DNA of 64,000 nucleotides, from NCBI GenBank assembly GCA_022113835.1, contig JAILWY010000023.1, positions 9,982,001 through 10,046,000 on the forward strand, read 5' to 3'. Below the pieces are notes generated by a model. The model searched no databases. It was given only the letters and a program-made list of their open reading frames with translations, and had not been told where the DNA came from. Source of the DNA: Atopsyche davidsoni. Taxonomy: Eukaryota; Arthropoda; Insecta; Trichoptera; Hydrobiosidae. Below are positions 33,151 through 44,662 of this stretch, piece by piece. Position numbers and translations under genes: made by a program. How positions within the stretch are numbered: the stretch's first letter is position 1; the number at the start of each line of letters is the position of its first letter.

Positions 33151-36100
33151 ATCGGCAGGTTTATGAAAAATACATAAAAACCCGGGCCATTTTCAATGGT
33201 TTTTAGTATTCTTTATATATTTTTATAGTTATAAGTTTTTTTTATGGAGCATGCTTTCGTTTTCTTTGATGAATTTAAATAAAAGGGAATGTTTTTTTTT
33301 ATTCACGCTCTTTATTTAATTGGACATTTAATGACATCACATCATATATTTGATGGCTTTTCAAGTCGTGCAACTGATTAAAAATTGCATTATGTCTATT
33401 ATGGGAATACATATTAATTTTTTTTTAAATATATATTAAATACATATATTTAAGCTTTACATTTTGCGTATGAAGAATGTAAAGTTTTTAGTAACGCATC
33501 AGAACGCATTTGAAAAATATGCTCAGTTTTGTGTAGGGCTTGGGGATGCTTATGTGTGCGAGTGAGGAGGCGCTATTTACATACATATGAGCGGGAGGGG
33601 GAGGGAATTTCGAAAGCAAAAGCGGAGAAAAGATATATGTACAGCTGAACTACACAAAAGGGAATTAAACATGATATTTTTACAGAATATTTTTTTTTAC
33701 TCATTCTTTTGAAACTTGTCGTTACCGTATAATAAAATTCTGAAAATAAAATGATACATATCACGATTATTATTTTTTATATATTAGTTTACGATATAAA
33801 GATTCACCAGCGTTAGCTAGTAGAATGCTGCTTCAGTACCTTCTTGCTTTACCATACGTCATCCTGTTGTTGCTTCAGCCTTAATCCGTGGCACTAGATA
33901 AAACATATCTATATTAATCATTATTCTTGGCTTTAAGATCTGTATAGTATGAAAATAGGCTCAAGTTCACAAGACATATATATTTACTTATCATTATTTA
34001 TAATAATCTTTATTTACAAAAAATACAGGATATATGATTCTTTTCAAGTTGCTATCTTGTCTTTTGATAGTATTTTTTTTAGCATTTGTGGCGTTGTTTT
34101 TACTTACAATTTATGGTTATTTGATAGGATCAAAATAAAAAATCTTGTAAATCTTTATTTTTAATAAATATTATACAGAGCGCCTTTTAATTTGCGATGT
34201 GAAGAATACGTGAAAGAAGGCCTCTGTAAAGAAAGTTGTCCGTTGTGTGTGTGGGGGATGTGCCAGTGTAGTGAGGGTGGGCCAGAGTGTGTGTACGTGT
34301 GGGGAGGAAGAAGTAATCCCGCGCTGCAAGAAACCAATTTCTATTCCGAACAAATCCCCGCCACCAGCGCCAAATGATTCTGCGTCGAATAATATTTTTT
34401 TATGTTTTATGTTATATAATAACACCAATCAATGTTCTGCTTTCTCTTAAAGTGATAATGATATATAATTTTTTTAAATATTTACAATTAAATTTATTTT
34501 AATACTTTTTATGTCGTTTTTTAAGTCCTTCAAAATATGTGAAAGCATAAACTTTTAAGTATATTTAATTGAACGTAATTTTATTTTGTTCAGGATTTTT
34601 ACGATGAATTCAAGAGTAATACTGATTTTTTCTTTGGCATTTATTTCATCACACATATTATAAACTCTTGAATTTTACTTTTGTGCGAAATTTTTATCTT
34701 TTATACTAAATATATTTTTCGAACGTAAAACCTAATCGAACAAATTATATAAGGTCCGGATTTTTAAAAGTAGTAATTGCTATGTCATATTCAAGTCAAT
34801 CATAAAAAAAAATGAAAGATACCTTCTATTAAATACCCTATTTTTTACCAATTAAGAATTAGTAAAATAATGCAGAAAGCACAATTTTTTTTTAATATAT
34901 TAAAAAATATTTTTATTTGCCTTTGTGTTGACAACGGCGCAGGGTCCGCGTTATGCACAGGCTGCCGGTACTGTGAACCCGGCCATCTCCCTCTCTATCC
35001 ATTATTATTACTCTCGTACATCTTTATTTTGTTTTCTCGAATAAGACATTCCCATCTGTGTGCGTGCGTGTTGTCTCTACACACACATACACAGTAATTG
35101 TAATTATGTACGTCATATAAGCGTCCGCCTGTATACGAACTCGCATTTATTGCAAGGAAGGTTTCGTTCGCAAGGAATTCACTTAGACGCGGATCCTTTG
35201 TTTCTAACATTTAAATTTATTTTTGTGTTCTGCTTTTATTTATTTGCGTGCGGAATAAAAGCATCTTGTTTGAAAACGACGATTTATCGCAAACAGAGAA
35301 TGCATTCTCTTGTCAACGTTGAAATATTCAGCTCTTTTTTTAACTAATTTCTTTTGGACATATTCGTTTGGTCAAATTGATATATCAACTTATTTTTAGA
35401 GAAAACACTGAGATTTAATTTTAAAAAAATATTTTGGGCGATAATTTTACGCTTAATATTACAATATATATTAATTGGTTCTAAATATGAGTATTAATTG
35501 TAAAACAAACAAAAAGAGCAACTTATTTCAGTGTAAGTGAGATTGACAAGTGACGTTTCAACTGGAGATAAAGACTTCAAAAGTTTCTTAAGATGTAATG
35601 TAAAAGGGAGAGAATTGAATGCAGGCGTGTCAAATCAGGCGAAGAAAACAAATTCCCAATTAAGAAAAAAAACGGCCGAAAAGTCGGCGCTTAAGTGTCT
35701 ATTGTAGCTCATCATCCCTCCGAAGAAAAATTAAGGTTAGTAGTGACAATGCTAATCAACCCTCGTAATTCTCCCTTACAAACGAGGGTGAGATCTTAAA
35801 AATGATTAATTTATTTCTCATTTGAATTAAGGAGTTTGGATAAAAATATTTATTTTAGGTGTTCTTACGAATGTTGAGTGTAACACAGTTTTAATAAACT
35901 TAATTCGATTTTTTTATTTTTAAATTAAATAAATATTTGACTTCTGAGTATTGTCTTGTAAAAAGTAAACCTTAAAGTGGCAGAATAAGATTATTATGTA
36001 ACAAAAAAAAATAGTTTTTCAATATTAAACTTATTCAAATGCCGTGAGTCATCTACAGAGTGCTCACTTATAAATCAAAATATTTCACATAAATTAAAAA

Positions 36101-36410
36101 CAAATCGTAAGTAAGACCTAATATAATATACAGTAGGGAAATCTTGAAATCGCATAGGAAAATGTCGAAAGGTCGATTCTTAACAAGCAGTCCAATTGAG
36201 TTGTAAATGTTTTTGAATTATAATATTGCTCAAATAGATTCAGTGAAAGAAGTGAAGATATTTCAAATCGATAAATATGAAATTCTGTTCAAATATTTGG
36301 TAGTTTTAAGAAAAAGTATTTTGGTTATAAATTATTTGTTTGTATATAAATTCAACGTACGAAAAGTACAATCCGTTAAAAAAATTAAATTCAAATTCGG
36401 AAGAATACAG
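33151..36410. other. AT-rich stretch with weak islands
   Basis: A G/T-rich patch at 34235-34320 and mixed patches at 34930-35200 and 35600-35790 were examined. None shows a coding or RNA signature. Confidence 0.4.
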
Positions 36411-36760
36411 ACTGGCACTAGGAATACTTCACCTCTCTCGCCGGCTCTCGCAATCCCCAAAACCCAAAGCACCCTCCCCCGACCCCCGCTGAGCCAAAAA
36501 AAATGGGGGTGTTTTCTTCCACCCCCTTTACTACATCCCGTTCTTTCCAGTGGGGCTTATCTTGGCCTCCCGCTCTCTCCCGCGTATTCCATCCCTTCTG
36601 AGTCCCCCATCTCGTTACTCCAGCGGTTGATCTGGAACATGCGCCCCCCCCTAAAAAAATCCACCCTCTCCTCCTACCCCTAAGCCACGTGAAAAAAATG
36701 TATTCTATATTCAAAAGCGCGGGGTGACTTTGCCTGCGCCACCCGACGCTCGCCGCTATG
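36411..36760. other. C-rich anomalous segment, possible old transposon tail
   Basis: The plus strand is strongly C-rich with repeated CCACCCC, CCTCCC and CTCTC words, and sits abruptly in AT-rich DNA. A frame is open on the plus strand to 36683 and another on the minus strand at 36418-36843, neither with a domain. Strand-asymmetric C/T content resembles the 3' portion of LINEs or other repeats such as that at 8400-8550, but no family is recognised. Confidence 0.3.
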
Positions 36761-39599
36761 TTTGGTTTTGAACTGATGCAGAAGTAATACATTGTTTGTA
36801 TAAATTGGGACTGAACATGGAGAATACCAGATGTAAAAAGCACAAATTACATGTCTTATTAACTAGATAGATGTATTCAAACATAAAAATAATTAAAGTG
36901 ATTTTTGGTACAAAACGCTGTTCTAAAAAATTAAATTAGAATACTATTAAGTACACCAACTTAAATATTAAAAAATATAATTCTTAAATATGAATAGCGA
37001 AATGTATTAATTTTAAGCAAATACTCGTAATAGTTAGGTGTGCTGACATCAAATATAATATTACGTTGCTTTTAACATATTATAAACAGTATTCTAGAGT
37101 CTAACTTATAATTGACTTAACAATATTAATAATCGACAAAAAGTTTTTAGTTTTTATCGTTCTGTTTTGTTCCAAAGAGGTGATATGTCAATAATTGTGT
37201 CTAAATTCATTAAATGGTCTGTTTTTTATGTTTTAACAATATAAGAATAAAAATCTTTGTTCATATTTTTCACAAAATAAGTTGTAATTAATTAAAACAC
37301 ACACATAGAGTTGTATCTTTAGTAAAATTACAAATAAAATATTTGCGAGTACAATTACAACTTCACAATACATCAAAAAAATATAACCGGTGACAACATC
37401 GGTATCATGTTATTTTGTGTATTTTTTTCTATATTTTTAATATTCAAAAAAAAAAAAAAACTGATGTAATAATCCACACTATCGCTACATACTTACAAAG
37501 ATAAGGCCAGAAATGTTTTAAGGAAATATAAATAAAGCAGTAATAACAGTGAACAACAAATTTATTAATACTAAAAAAATATTTCATGCTTACAATGTCT
37601 CATTACGTCTAATTCTGGACAAGTTATGGACAAGTGAAAACAAAAAGGGCACAACCAAGTTTATTTTATTTTCTTAAGCCTTATGTTTATGGAAAGACTT
37701 ACACGAGGACCTCACCGATATTATTTCGTAATTATTGCTCCCTCACCGGACCGTACCCCATTTGTGTCAATGTTGAAACTAAAATACGGCCCACGATCAA
37801 CCTCAAGCTTTTCAGGGAAACTGTTTATTTAGAATTATGCCAAGCGGTCTTTACAACTGCTAAGTAGATTATAGATTAAAATAAACTAGTTATGCTGAAA
37901 TAGCTAAAGCAGTTCACAAAACTGTAATTCTAGCAGCATATTTGAACAAGTTGAAATAAATGCAGAAGGAATTTAATGTTTTATAGGATACTAAATGTAA
38001 TAGGTGGTCATGTTAAAAAAATATGTGAATTTTAATTAATAAAAAAATCATCGCTATAGTCTGTCGCCTTATAACTATCGATTTAAATAATAGATGCTGA
38101 ATTATGAATATAAATCTATAGATTTACGATGAAGTGGTATTGTAAATATGCAGTTGGGTAAAACGAATAGATTGCGATGTGTTGAGTGGTAAGTTTCGTA
38201 TTTACGATTGATGATTAAAAGTCGGTAATAAGTATTCCTCACGCAGAATTAATATTTTAGATTTTACTATTTCTCAAGAAAAATAGTAAAAAAAAAATTA
38301 TTTTAACTACATAATTATGCTTGCCCTATTTTTTAATAGATTTTTTTAATGAATCGGTTTTGGTTAGTTCATGTGTGAAGTTGGGGATTATTGTATAAAT
38401 ATGCGTTATATGCATTTTTATATTGTTTGAATGAACGCTATAGTATCAGTTATAATATTATACAAAATAAAAATTTATACATAAAAATACTAATAGCCAT
38501 ACATTCTATAAATTTTAAGTAAATAAAATAATAAAAATACGTTACATTAATTAGTAATATATTGAAACTCCTATAAAAAAATAAACCCGTTTTTTTCTAA
38601 TATTTTTTATGGGTAACAATTTCTACATTTATTAAATTTGTTCATGATTATTTTAAACTCTGAGGTGTGGTAAACGTTTATGGCATATAATTTAATTCTA
38701 GCATGTGTAAATCGCACGACATTGCTATTTTTATAATCTTTCATACAATATACGCAAAAATCTTTCACGTTTAATTAAAGGTTTTTTTCATTACCAACGA
38801 GTTGAAAATTATTATAGTGACAAATCTAGATGCTGTCACTAAATGACTAAGACTGTAATATAAACCTGAACAATATATCATTCCTGCTAAATAATAAAGA
38901 TGTTAAGCTACAATGGCCGCTTTACTATCGGCGTATGTTTTCTCACGTCAAACGATAAAAACGTTAAGCCCCCCCATATTATCGAACACCTTGTGTTGAT
39001 AAACATTTGTGTATCACGTCGTATTTTTGTTTTTTATCTTTATACTTTTTTTACCTAAGCTTTAATAAGCTCTCGGGGTGACCGAGATAATGATCGTATG
39101 GCTGCGCTGGCTATTTGGAATTTTGTTTGTTGTATTTTAATAAAATTTATACCCAGAGTGAATAAACTCATATAATTTACTAATTTTTATGGCGTAACTT
39201 TAAAAAAATATTGTAGTTATTTTTATTTGATACGAGAGAAGTTTATTTAGGGGAATTTAAATTGTAAAACAAAAATAAAAAATATGTTACTATTACTATT
39301 TAAATTTCACAATTTGAATAACTATTTTACGAGTAAATTACCACAATCACAAATTAAAATATGTATATACATATTTTTTAAAATTAAAGCTTCTTTTTTC
39401 TAATAATAGTAATAATCACCCTTTTTTAAATCCATTCAGATTTTTTGATAAAATAAGTATAATTAATAAACAATTTTTTCATCAAAACCACCAGTTTTTT
39501 ATTTCTATTATTACACTTCAAGCACGATTCATTTCCAAGTTGCTTTAACCAATTTCTTTTTTTTTTAATTGTAAGAGATTTTCAAGTATTTAGATTCGG
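36761..39599. other. AT-rich stretch, no gene seen
   Basis: Uniformly A/T-rich, with a 16-A run near 37447. A mildly GC-richer patch lies at 37690-37810. Nothing supported. Confidence 0.45.
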
Positions 39600-39880
39600 T
39601 CGTCATTTACAATAATCAAACAAGTAATGTCGCCTTTCCGGTCTCAATTTCCACTTAAAAGGCCGCGCATAAAGGGACAGGTTTAAATCGACTTATGCTA
39701 TGAATAAATTATAATAACATCGGCGGTCGCTTCGGGGTAAGATGCTGCGAAGTCGTTACAGGTCATAAACGGAATCGTTACGTCATGTCCGTTATCTTAA
39801 CGATAAACGTCGTTAAGGCTTTGGGGCGTTAAAGTATGAAACTTATGCACTCTTGGCAACGGTTCGTTATCGAAATGATG
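39600..39880. promoter_or_regulatory. Island with a homotypic cluster of CGTTA words and inverted GATA sites
   Basis: CGTTA or its complement occurs seven times in 116 bp, at 39754, 39776, 39790, 39798 (complement), 39811, 39827 and 39865. An inverted GATA pair, TTATC at 39792-39796 and GATAA at 39802-39806, lies within the cluster. No open frame of note. Homotypic clustering is typical of enhancers; Myb-like (TAACGG) and GATA factors are possible readers. Inference only. Confidence 0.3.
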
Positions 39881-40985
39881 ATTGTCGTAATTGTGAGACT
39901 TGTTTATTTATTTAGAATTGCTTCGGTCTTTTCTCCAATGACGTTTAAATAATTTCAAATTTATTTTATGATTCAAATGAAATCAATACAATACAATGTA
40001 GCTTTCAACCGTGTTTTTCAGATTTACAAAATAAGGTGTAAATAATGTATAGTTTGAATATGTGATGTTTTACTACATTATAAAATCAAAAGGTGTAAAT
40101 TATGAAATAACACGATCCTTGACTAAATATTTGTCTTAGTATAATAGGATTACTTATTGAAGTTTTTCATGGAAAATAATAATACAAAAATGAGTGGTCG
40201 GTTTTATAATATTTGATAATTAGATAAAATTTTCGATTATTAAAAGTCAAATGATTAAAAGTAATTGTATTTTAAAACATATAGATTATTAATGAAATCA
40301 TTAGCTTAAAAATAATGCTAGGTTTTATTACTAGCAGCTTTTTTAAGTAAATCCAAAACATTTTTTAAGTAAATACAAAACAAAACACTAAAAATGTTCC
40401 CCAAATCACAAAACAACAGATCAAATACTTTTCCTATACTATTTCCTATACGTTTTGAATTACTTAAATTATCTATCAATTTAAAACATATATAGGTATA
40501 TTAATTGTATAAAATTGCATCACGTTATATGCAGGATGTAAAATTAAGGCGTTGTAAATTTTTTATAACTGTCATTGAAAATATTGTAGATGCAATCTTA
40601 TTTCAATTGAATTAAAATACAAATATATATACGTTTATTTTTTAACTGTAAACAGCACATGTCCATTTTGGTTATAATTTTAAATTGGGCATGAGTTAAA
40701 ATAACCGAAACTCACTAAAAGTGTAGGTGACGGCAAGTAATTTTATATTGATACTAAACGAAAATTGGTCCCATTTCTAAGCTACTGTTTCTACGTTCCT
40801 TTGAAACGTTAAATGCAGTAGTTATTCAAATTATTGTGTAATAACACATGTTATTATTTTTGTTGTATTGTACATATAGATTTTTATAGAAAAATACTGC
40901 TATGTAATTCATGCTGTTAAAATATACATGTTAATGTACGATAAGTTATAAATTGTATTTTTAAGCGTTTTTTCGTTTTGTTTTA
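39881..40985. other. AT-rich stretch with a 22-bp direct duplication
   Basis: The unit at 40339-40360 is repeated at 40361-40382 with one substitution. No other feature. Confidence 0.5.
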
Positions 40986-40999
40986 TTGTCACAGAAGTT

Positions 41000-41350
41000 T
41001 TTGTGTGTTACAAGACGGGAATATTCACAGACACCGGTGATGCGTGCGATCAAAGACGATATTCTGCAGGGGTCGTATAGGGGCATTAATATTCATGTGA
41101 GCGACCGATCGATAAAGATGACACCTGCCTTATCGACATCTCTGTTTTTTTGTTGTCGTTTCAAATTTATGAATCTATTAATATCGCGGCGCTTCCTGGC
41201 GGCAAGCTGTGTAGCCGCGTTGATTGCCGTAATATTTTATTTCAACTTTTCTCGCATAAGGAACACATGTAAGCGGTATTTTTTCTCCCTTTTGGCACCT
41301 TTCGGTATTTATGCTCGGGCGAGAGGCGGCGTTTCGTAAAAATCAAGTTA
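41000..41350. promoter_or_regulatory. GC-elevated island, possible enhancer
   Basis: Words of several factor families crowd here: GATCAAAG (TCF-like), CGATCGATAA and CACCTG (E-box). The 117-codon plus-strand frame at 40986-41339 spans the island; its translation has one weakly hydrophobic stretch and no domain, so a gene is not called, though a small membrane protein cannot be excluded. Confidence 0.2.
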
Positions 41351-44338
41351 TGAATACGCAGTTAACGCGGATATTGCAACTGGCGGTGCTTTGTATAATT
41401 TTTTTTTACTTGGTTTTTTTGAAACGGTTTAAAATAATCGACAGTTTGCGTGTAATTGAAAAAATATATAGTTTACAGATTTCTGATAAACGTTATAAAA
41501 TGTGTTATGATGATACAAAAATAAATATTATGTTTGGGGATGATCATGTCAGTCATGGTTTATAATACTCATTCAACTGCAATGGTAATCATATTATTTT
41601 GAATAAATATATTAAAACTTTTACATACTTTTAAAAACATCAATTCACTATAAAAACAAATATATCTGATGATTGCTCTATACACTTTTTTCGTGAGTTA
41701 AAAATGAGTGCAATAAAAGATTTTAAGGTTCACTTTAGTTAACTAAAATATTATATGTAATCTTATTTTTATTTTTTAGAATATATAATTCATTATATTC
41801 ATCTTTATTATAATAATCAACATGGTTCAAGTTCCCCCCATATAAATAAAATAAATCTCACGAACCTAAGAAAAATTAGTGAGATCTAAGATAAGTTCGT
41901 GGTAACAACAATTCAAAACAAAAATGGGCTTCGTTTTTCACAAGAAAGATAAAAGACATGTTTTTATTACATTATGATCATATTTATAATCATAGACAAT
42001 CAAAATAGGTTTCTCGAGAAAACCTAATCGTGCAGTAGTAAAGTTTATTTATGGGTGAACTTCATTTTAACTTAGCAATGATAGTGTTGTGTTTTTAATA
42101 ATTGAGCAAGTTCAAATTTAAATTTGCCGGTACTACTTGTTATCAATTATACTATTTTGTTTTTCAATTGCTTTTAACTTTTAAATTAGCTAATATGAAT
42201 GTCAACATTGAGTATTTCAACACATTATAAATACATTTTTTAACAACCCATATAATTTAATTATACATAAGTATTTTGTTAATTGTAATATACATTTTTA
42301 CACAAATTCAAAATATTTATATCTTTATGGGTTAACACTATGACAATTACAATATAAAAATAGCTTTCAAAACTAAAATATTTTACAATACCTATAATCT
42401 CACACTAAGTACGTCACATCGACTGTTATTTAGGATAACAACAAAATTAATTTACCTCGAAAGCACACAGTACATGATTGTTCATATTTTCGTAGTTAAA
42501 TCGGTGGTTCTTGATTAGCTGGACTCAAAGGCAGGACTGGACATGCTAGATCTTACAGTTATGGTGACTTTGATAGGAGGGCACCGAAAAAAACAAAAAC
42601 TCATAAAACTTTATAGTCTCGTGCGCAAGGTGCGTGCTAGATACGTTATGTCTTAATTCTCTTAAAATTACTTAGCGAAACACCTCGAGCGCTCGTGATA
42701 TAAATTAAACGTCCCTTGGGAATATTCGGCCAATTAGAATGTTTCTTTTTTCTAAATCTACGATAAGTTTTTCAATTAGGCGGTCATAAATGCATCCGGT
42801 GTTGAATTCGAAGCCGCGGAGCTTCTCGAAGCGATTAGAATTTGTTTTGACGTTTGCGATTGGTAATGTTCTTCTTAGGACAATAAATTATAATTAAGTA
42901 CAACTTTTATAAAATGTATGAGTTAGTAAAAAGTATAATAGTTATAATTCACCATCGAATGGAAACATAAAACATGGTGAACTGATAAAATTTTACTAGA
43001 AAATTGTAAGTTTTAAGCATCAGTCTCAGGCATTTATCGAATAACTTAAAATTTATGTTAATTGTTTGGTTTACAATATTAAAGAGGTTTTTTTTTTATT
43101 TTTTAAAAATTATTACTAACAACTGACATATCATAGATAAAGAAATAATCTTATAATTTATCTTTATATTTCCATATAGTAAACAGATAGTGGTGAACAA
43201 AATAATTACTACAATATAAGAAACTTAGATCTTGGTCATAATTTGTTGTATGTTGCCGACAAATTTACATAATGCCTTATCTAGAAAATTAATGTTTTTA
43301 TCTAAAATATTATATATTTTTTTATGCTCTTTAGAATTTATTTGACAACTAATGCCATTGGTTCTAATAAGGCAGGCTTTATGACTGCTCGTTTCTTGAG
43401 TCCGAAATGTACAATAATTGTCAAATAAATTTCATTATAAATACACTCAATTATTATATACTGAAATATAAATTATGGCAAATCGTAAACAAAAATGTAA
43501 ATGAAGGGAAATAAAGTTAAGGCCCGATGCCCTACAGTCCCTGAGGCTCCTAGACAGGGGGTATCAACTGAAAAATCAATAAGCACTTAACGTTATAATT
43601 TTGTTTTTGAAATGCATCTAATCCTTTCTCTAACTTACATTTATTAACATTATTTTTAAGTTATTATATATTATATATTATTATGTTAAGTTTAGAAAAG
43701 CAAATGATTTTTTGAAATACTGTTCCTGTTGTATTTTCTTATTTTTTGTTGCAATATAATATGCTTTGAATACCTAACATACGCAACAGATAAACAAATA
43801 GAAATTGCTAATGTGCTGTAAACTAGAATGTTATTGCCGGAGAAGTATGTTCCAATAAAAGCATCTTCAATACTAATAATAATCATGTTTTGTTGTCTAA
43901 CATTAGATAATTTTTAAATGTTCAAATTATGACGTATGTATTATAAAAGCATTAATTAGAAATCCGCCATTAATATATTTATTTTCTCTAACGCGTTGTT
44001 ATTTTGAAAATTCTCGGCAAAATAAAAAGTCGTAAACATGATATTGGCAGGTTTCCATAGACAATTTTTTGCCCTGGGGAAATTAACGAACTCCACCCAC
44101 GACTCTTTGTTTCAAAAGGTACACTGTTTCACATAATATTTATATTTTTGTTTGGGTATTGTACGTTTACTCTCTCACTAGAAAATTATTAAATCCTCAA
44201 TATTTTTTATATATTTATATTAAATCTGCCAGAATTTGTTTAACTAAGTATTATATCACTTATCACAAAAATATATATTTAAATACATTTTATGTTTAAA
44301 AAAAAAACCTCAAGATTTTAATATTTAAAAAAAAACTT
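41351..44338. other. AT-rich stretch up to the LINE
   Basis: Patches at 42520-42850 and 43520-43570 are GC-richer, and may be remnants of unidentified repeats. No gene supported. Confidence 0.4.
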
Positions 44339-44345
44339 ACTTATT

Positions 44346-44350
<5 letters not shown>
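44339..44350. repeat. Target-site duplication of the LINE, left copy (12 bp)
   Basis: ACTTATTATCCT at 44339-44350 is repeated exactly at 49535-49546, directly outside the two ends of the LINE. The last T could equally belong to the poly-A tail of the element, making the duplication 11-12 bp. Confidence 0.85.

Positions 44351-44390
<40 letters not shown>
44350..44390 (-). other. Poly(A) tail of the LINE (about 41 nt)
   Basis: An uninterrupted run of T on the plus strand marks the 3' end of the minus-strand element. The first T may belong to the target duplication. An unbroken tail indicates little time since insertion. Confidence 0.9.
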
Positions 44391-44393
<3 letters not shown>

Positions 44394-44662
44394 GTCGGCC
44401 CCGGGCAGCGCTGTGGTACTACTTCCGGGTGCCGACAGCTGGTCTTTTAATATATAATATAATCATTCATTCGTGAGGGGGAGTTTCCCAGGGAGCGCAC
44501 TTTTCGCTGCTCCCCAGTCTGCCTCCCCTCCCTTCTATTCGTCTCTGGCATTCTTTGGTGCGCTGAAAAACATGAAAGCTGAAAAGCATGAAAAAGATGT
44601 CCCGTGCTCTTCAGCTCTCGATCCTCTTCAGCGCCGTTTTTGTCCTGTCCGTGGGCTTCTCC
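44391..44662 (-). other. 3' UTR of the LINE
   Basis: The 272 nt between the ORF2 stop and the A tail include the terminal stem-loop. No further reading frame belongs to the element here. Confidence 0.8.
44392..44438 (-). ncRNA. 3'-terminal stem-loop of the LINE RNA
   Basis: CTGTCGGC (44392-44399) pairs with GCCGACAG (44431-44438), and CCCGG (44400-44404) pairs with CCGGG (44425-44429). One unpaired base lies at 44430 and the loop of 20 nt is 44405-44424. The 13-bp GC-rich stem lies one base from the poly(A) tail. In several LINEs a 3' stem-loop is the recognition site of the reverse transcriptase for target-primed reverse transcription; that role here is inferred from position and stability. 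Confidence 0.75.

Noticed and set aside
32693..33166. 157-codon plus-strand frame
   Set aside because: Random-looking translation spanning both AT-rich and GC-rich parts; no motif or splice context.
36207..36683. 158-codon plus-strand frame
   Set aside because: The first half is AT-rich junk and the second half is the C-rich block; Pro/Leu-rich output with no domain.
40986..41339. 117-codon plus-strand frame with a hydrophobic stretch
   Set aside because: Could be a small membrane protein, but it has no family signature and sits on an island with regulatory words. Not enough to call.
44350..44390. Poly-T as a simple microsatellite
   Set aside because: It lies exactly at the 3' end of the minus-strand LINE and inside its target duplication, so it is the poly(A) tail.
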